Positions 61,838-64,000 of a DNA stretch of 64,000 bases are shown here, in pieces. Origin of the DNA: Sphingobium jiangsuense. Lineage in GTDB: Bacteria; Pseudomonadota; Alphaproteobacteria; Sphingomonadales; Sphingomonadaceae. The stretch covers positions 1 through 64,000 of the forward strand of contig NZ_JACIDT010000008.1 in the NCBI RefSeq assembly GCF_014196495.1, written 5' to 3'. The position numbers were made by a program, and so were the translations under genes. The notes beneath the pieces were generated by a model. It was not told the origin of the DNA. It made no database searches and saw nothing but the letters and a program-made list of their open reading frames with translations. The number at the start of each line of letters is the position of its first letter. The first letter of the stretch is position 1.

Positions 61838-63361
61838 ATGCGCAAGCCGGAAGATGTGGAAGGCCGGGAATTCGATCTGCTGATCGTCGGGGGCGGGATC
61901 AACGGCGCCGGCATCGCGCGGGACGCCGCCGGGCGCGGCCTGTCCGTGCTGCTGGTGGAAAAGGACGATCTCGCCAGCCACACCTCCTCCGCCAGCACGA
62001 AGCTGATCCATGGCGGCCTGCGCTATCTGGAACATGGCGAATTCCGGCTCGTGCGCGAAGCGCTGATCGAGCGCGAGCGCCTGCTCGCGATCGCGCCCCA
62101 TATCATCGAGCCGATGAACTTCCTGCTGCCCAGGGTCGCGGGGATGAGGCCGGGGTGGATGATCCGGCTGGGGCTGTTCCTCTACGACCATCTCGGCAGG
62201 CGGGGAAGGCTCGCCCGCTCCCGCGCCGTCAGCCTGAAGGGGCCGCCCTACGGCAACGGGCTGCGGGCAGGGGTGGCGAGCCGGGGCTTCCTCTATTCGG
62301 ACTGCCGCGTGGACGACAGCAGGCTCGTCATCCTCAACGCCCTCGACGCGCATGAGCACAGGGCCACGGTGACGACGCGAACCCGGCTGGTCTCGGCATC
62401 GCGCGACGGCGCAGGCTGGGCCGCGCTGCTCGACCGGGACGGGCGGAAGATGCGGGTCCGCGCGCGCACGCTGGTCAATGCGGCGGGGCCGTGGACCGCC
62501 GAGCTGCTGACCCATATCGAAGGAACCCGCTTCATCTCGACCATCCGCCTCGTCAAGGGCAGCCATATCGTCGTTCCGCGCCTTTACGAGGGGAAACATT
62601 GCTTTCTGCTCCAGAATCCGGATGGCCGCGTGGTGTTCGCCATCCCCTATGAGGACAGGTTCACGCTGGTCGGAACGACCGAGGAACTATGGAGCGAGCC
62701 ACTGGGACCGGCGCGAATCAGCGCGGCGGAAACCGACTATCTTCTCGCCACGATCCGCCGCTATTTCACCGCCGCGCCCGAAGCCGACGCCGTGGTGTGG
62801 AGCTATGCGGGCATCAGGGCGCTCTATGACGATCACGCGGCCGACGCATCGGCGATAACGCGCGACTATGTGCTGGAGGTGGACGGCGATGCCGAACGCG
62901 CGCCGATCCTGAGCATATTCGGCGGCAAGATAACCACCTACCGGCGGCTGGCGGAAGAAGCGCTCGGCAAATTGGCGGCCTGGCTGCCGATGGGCGCGCC
63001 GTGGACCGGGGGGAGCCCCCTTCCCGGCGGCGATCTGGAAGGCGGCAGCAGGGACAGGCTCCTTACCGCGCTGATCGCGGCCTGTCCCGGCCTGCCCGAA
63101 GAGGTGCTGCGCCGCTATGTCAGAACCTATGGCACCCGGACGCTGGACATGCTCGGCACGGCCCGCGCGCCCGATGCGATGGGCGAGCATTTCGGGCAGG
63201 GCCTCCACGCCGTCGAGGTCGATTATCTCGTCGATCGCGAATGGGCGCGCACGGCGGAGGACATCCTGTTCCGCCGCACCAGACTCGGCCTGCATATGCC
63301 GGAGGAAGGCAAAGCGCGCCTCGACGCCTATCTGGCCCGGCGCTGGAAGGAGGCTGGCTGA
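61838..63361 (+). CDS. glpD: Glycerol-3-phosphate dehydrogenase (FAD, aerobic)
   Basis: A 507-residue FAD enzyme. The dinucleotide motif is I-V-G-G-G-I-N-G-A-G-I-A-R-D, followed by A-S-H-T-S-S-A-S-T-K-L-I-H-G-G-L-R-Y-L (shown in part) typical of GlpD. The C-terminal DAO-type cap is present. It oxidises glycerol-3-phosphate to dihydroxyacetone phosphate and passes electrons to quinone at the inner membrane. With glpK and glpF it completes glycerol use. Confidence 0.97.
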   Translation: MRKPEDVEGREFDLLIVGGGINGAGIARDAAGRGLSVLLVEKDDLASHTSSASTKLIHGGLRYLEHGEFRLVREALIERERLLAIAPHIIEPMNFLLPRVAGMRPGWMIRLGLFLYDHLGRRGRLARSRAVSLKGPPYGNGLRAGVASRGFLYSDCRVDDSRLVILNALDAHEHRATVTTRTRLVSASRDGAGWAALLDRDGRKMRVRARTLVNAAGPWTAELLTHIEGTRFISTIRLVKGSHIVVPRLYEGKHCFLLQNPDGRVVFAIPYEDRFTLVGTTEELWSEPLGPARISAAETDYLLATIRRYFTAAPEADAVVWSYAGIRALYDDHAADASAITRDYVLEVDGDAERAPILSIFGGKITTYRRLAEEALGKLAAWLPMGAPWTGGSPLPGGDLEGGSRDRLLTALIAACPGLPEEVLRRYVRTYGTRTLDMLGTARAPDAMGEHFGQGLHAVEVDYLVDREWARTAEDILFRRTRLGLHMPEEGKARLDAYLARRWKEAG

Positions 63362-63432
63362 AAGCCGGTTTCGGCCGGTTCAGCGCACCGGAAGGTGATG
63401 GCCGCACGACAGGGGTTGCATTTTGCCCTGAA

Positions 63433-63452
63433 TTAAATAAACGTTCATTAAA
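63433..63452. promoter_or_regulatory. TetR-type operator, copy 4
   Basis: TTAAATAA-ACGT-TCATTAAA, a weaker copy of the palindrome, lies about 80-100 bases before the lumazine-binding-like gene. The right arm is close to consensus, the left arm poor. Confidence 0.45.
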
Positions 63453-63534
63453 TAGATGGACGACCGGACGCCTGCCGAAGGGGCCTGAGAGGCTTCTTTC
63501 CGGCGCGCTCGCGGGATTTTCGAAAGGAACAGCG

Positions 63535-63909
63535 ATGATCGACATGCCAGAGAAGAATGCCGACGCCGACGCGATCGGGCAGGTCCTCTCCTGCTATCTG
63601 AAGGGACCGCGCGAGGCGAACAGCGCCCTTATGCGGCCCGCCTTTGCCGAGGAGGCCGCGATCTGCGGCTTTCTGGGGCCGGACAAGTTCGCCGGGCCGA
63701 TCGAGATGCTGTTTTCCTTCGTCGATTCCTCCGAACCCTCGACCGGGATCGGCGCCAGCGTGAAATCCTTCTACCTGTCCGGCGGCATCGCGGTCGTGGT
63801 GGCCGAGGTCGTCAACTGGGCGGGGCATGATTTCGAGGACATACTGACCTTCGTGAAGTTCGGCGACGCATGGAAGATCAGCAGCAAGGCCTTCCGCCTG
63901 GTCGCCTGA
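63535..63909 (+). CDS. Putative lumazine-binding/NTF2-like protein
   Basis: A 124-residue protein of the cone-shaped NTF2-like fold, nearest to the putative lumazine-binding type (PF12893-like): V-L-S-C-Y-L-K-G-P-R-E-A-N, L-M-R-P-A-F-A-E-E-A-A-I, then beta strands F-Y-L-S-G-G-I-A-V-V and a final W-K-I-S-S-K-A-F. AAGGAAC precedes the ATG. Members may bind a small ligand or act as cofactor-free isomerase or lyase. It is in the region of TetR-type operators and may belong to the island. Confidence 0.75.
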   Translation: MIDMPEKNADADAIGQVLSCYLKGPREANSALMRPAFAEEAAICGFLGPDKFAGPIEMLFSFVDSSEPSTGIGASVKSFYLSGGIAVVVAEVVNWAGHDFEDILTFVKFGDAWKISSKAFRLVA

Positions 63910-63968
63910 TATGCGGAACATCCCCGCAGGACGGGCGCACGGCGCGGGCGTCATGCGCGTCCATCGAT

Positions 63969-63988
63969 CTAACTAAATAATCAGTAAG
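63969..63988. promoter_or_regulatory. TetR-type operator, copy 5 (window edge)
   Basis: CTAACTAA-ATAA-TCAGTAAG is close to the best copy: the right arm is identical and the left arm differs at one base. It is 12 bases from the window end, presumably upstream of the next unit beyond it. Confidence 0.65.
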
Positions 63989-64000
63989 TAAACTTGACTC

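Overview
The window is GC-rich chromosomal DNA of an alphaproteobacterium, most likely a member of the Sphingomonadaceae. The inference rests on the number of TonB-dependent receptors (four), two complete cbb3 oxidase loci, several very small proteins of a type I associate with sphingomonads (recalled, not searched), and intergenic repeats starting AGAGCAT and built on GTGCTCCGG. No rRNA, tRNA, CRISPR array, integrase, transposase or phage gene was seen.

Layout. 0-2.5 kb: the end of a short-chain dehydrogenase, then an oppositely oriented aromatic-oxidation pair (VOC dioxygenase and FAD monooxygenase). 2.6-7.8 kb: a peroxide module with a monofunctional catalase, an exported catalase-peroxidase (KatG) and two small c-type cytochromes, one lacking the usual Met heme ligand. 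7.9-16 kb: cbb3 locus 1 (ccoNOQP, a 62-aa membrane protein, a DUF2189 protein, ccoI, ccoS, nnrS). 16-20.2 kb: a belt of small hypothetical genes, a cold-shock protein and a PAP2 phosphatase. 20.4-28.5 kb: cbb3 locus 2 (ccoNOQPGHIS) behind a consensus FNR/FixK box. 28.5-35.3 kb: an AraC regulator, lipoprotein alpha/beta hydrolase, TonB receptor, MFS transporter and bicupin, all on the minus strand. 35.3-37.9 kb: a zinc module, with a MerC-like protein divergent from a His-rich ZnuD-like receptor and a Zur-type palindrome between them. 38-38.8 kb: a 2H-phosphoesterase-like protein next to a HAD nucleotidase-like protein. 38.9-45.8 kb: an iron module with Fur-like boxes, a PepSY/DUF2271 membrane protein, a membrane-anchored flavodoxin reductase, a TonB receptor, a TonB-like protein, a DUF4198 protein and an EF-hand protein. 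46-64 kb: a catabolic island with PaaK-type CoA ligase, HyuB, HyuA, FAH-family hydrolase, SDR, TetR regulator, an alpha/beta hydrolase without a nucleophile, an FMN 2-hydroxyacid dehydrogenase, a TonB receptor, the glycerol genes glpK-glpF/glpD and a lumazine-binding-like protein.

How it fits together. The two cbb3 loci supply high-affinity terminal oxidases; their ccoI/ccoS genes serve copper insertion and assembly, and only locus 2 carries ccoG and ccoH. The last 18 kb looks like one regulon: five copies of a palindrome approximating CTAACTGA-N4-TCAGTAAG precede several of its transcription units, and a TetR-family gene lies in the middle. Its substrate cannot be read from the sequence. The most unusual observations are this putative TetR regulon around an unassigned PaaK/Hyu/FAH pathway, the hydrolase with Gly at the nucleophile position, the His-rich Zn receptor with its operator, the 2H/HAD gene pair, and the alternative accessory set of cbb3 locus 1. 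All functions are inferred from motifs and context; no database search was possible.
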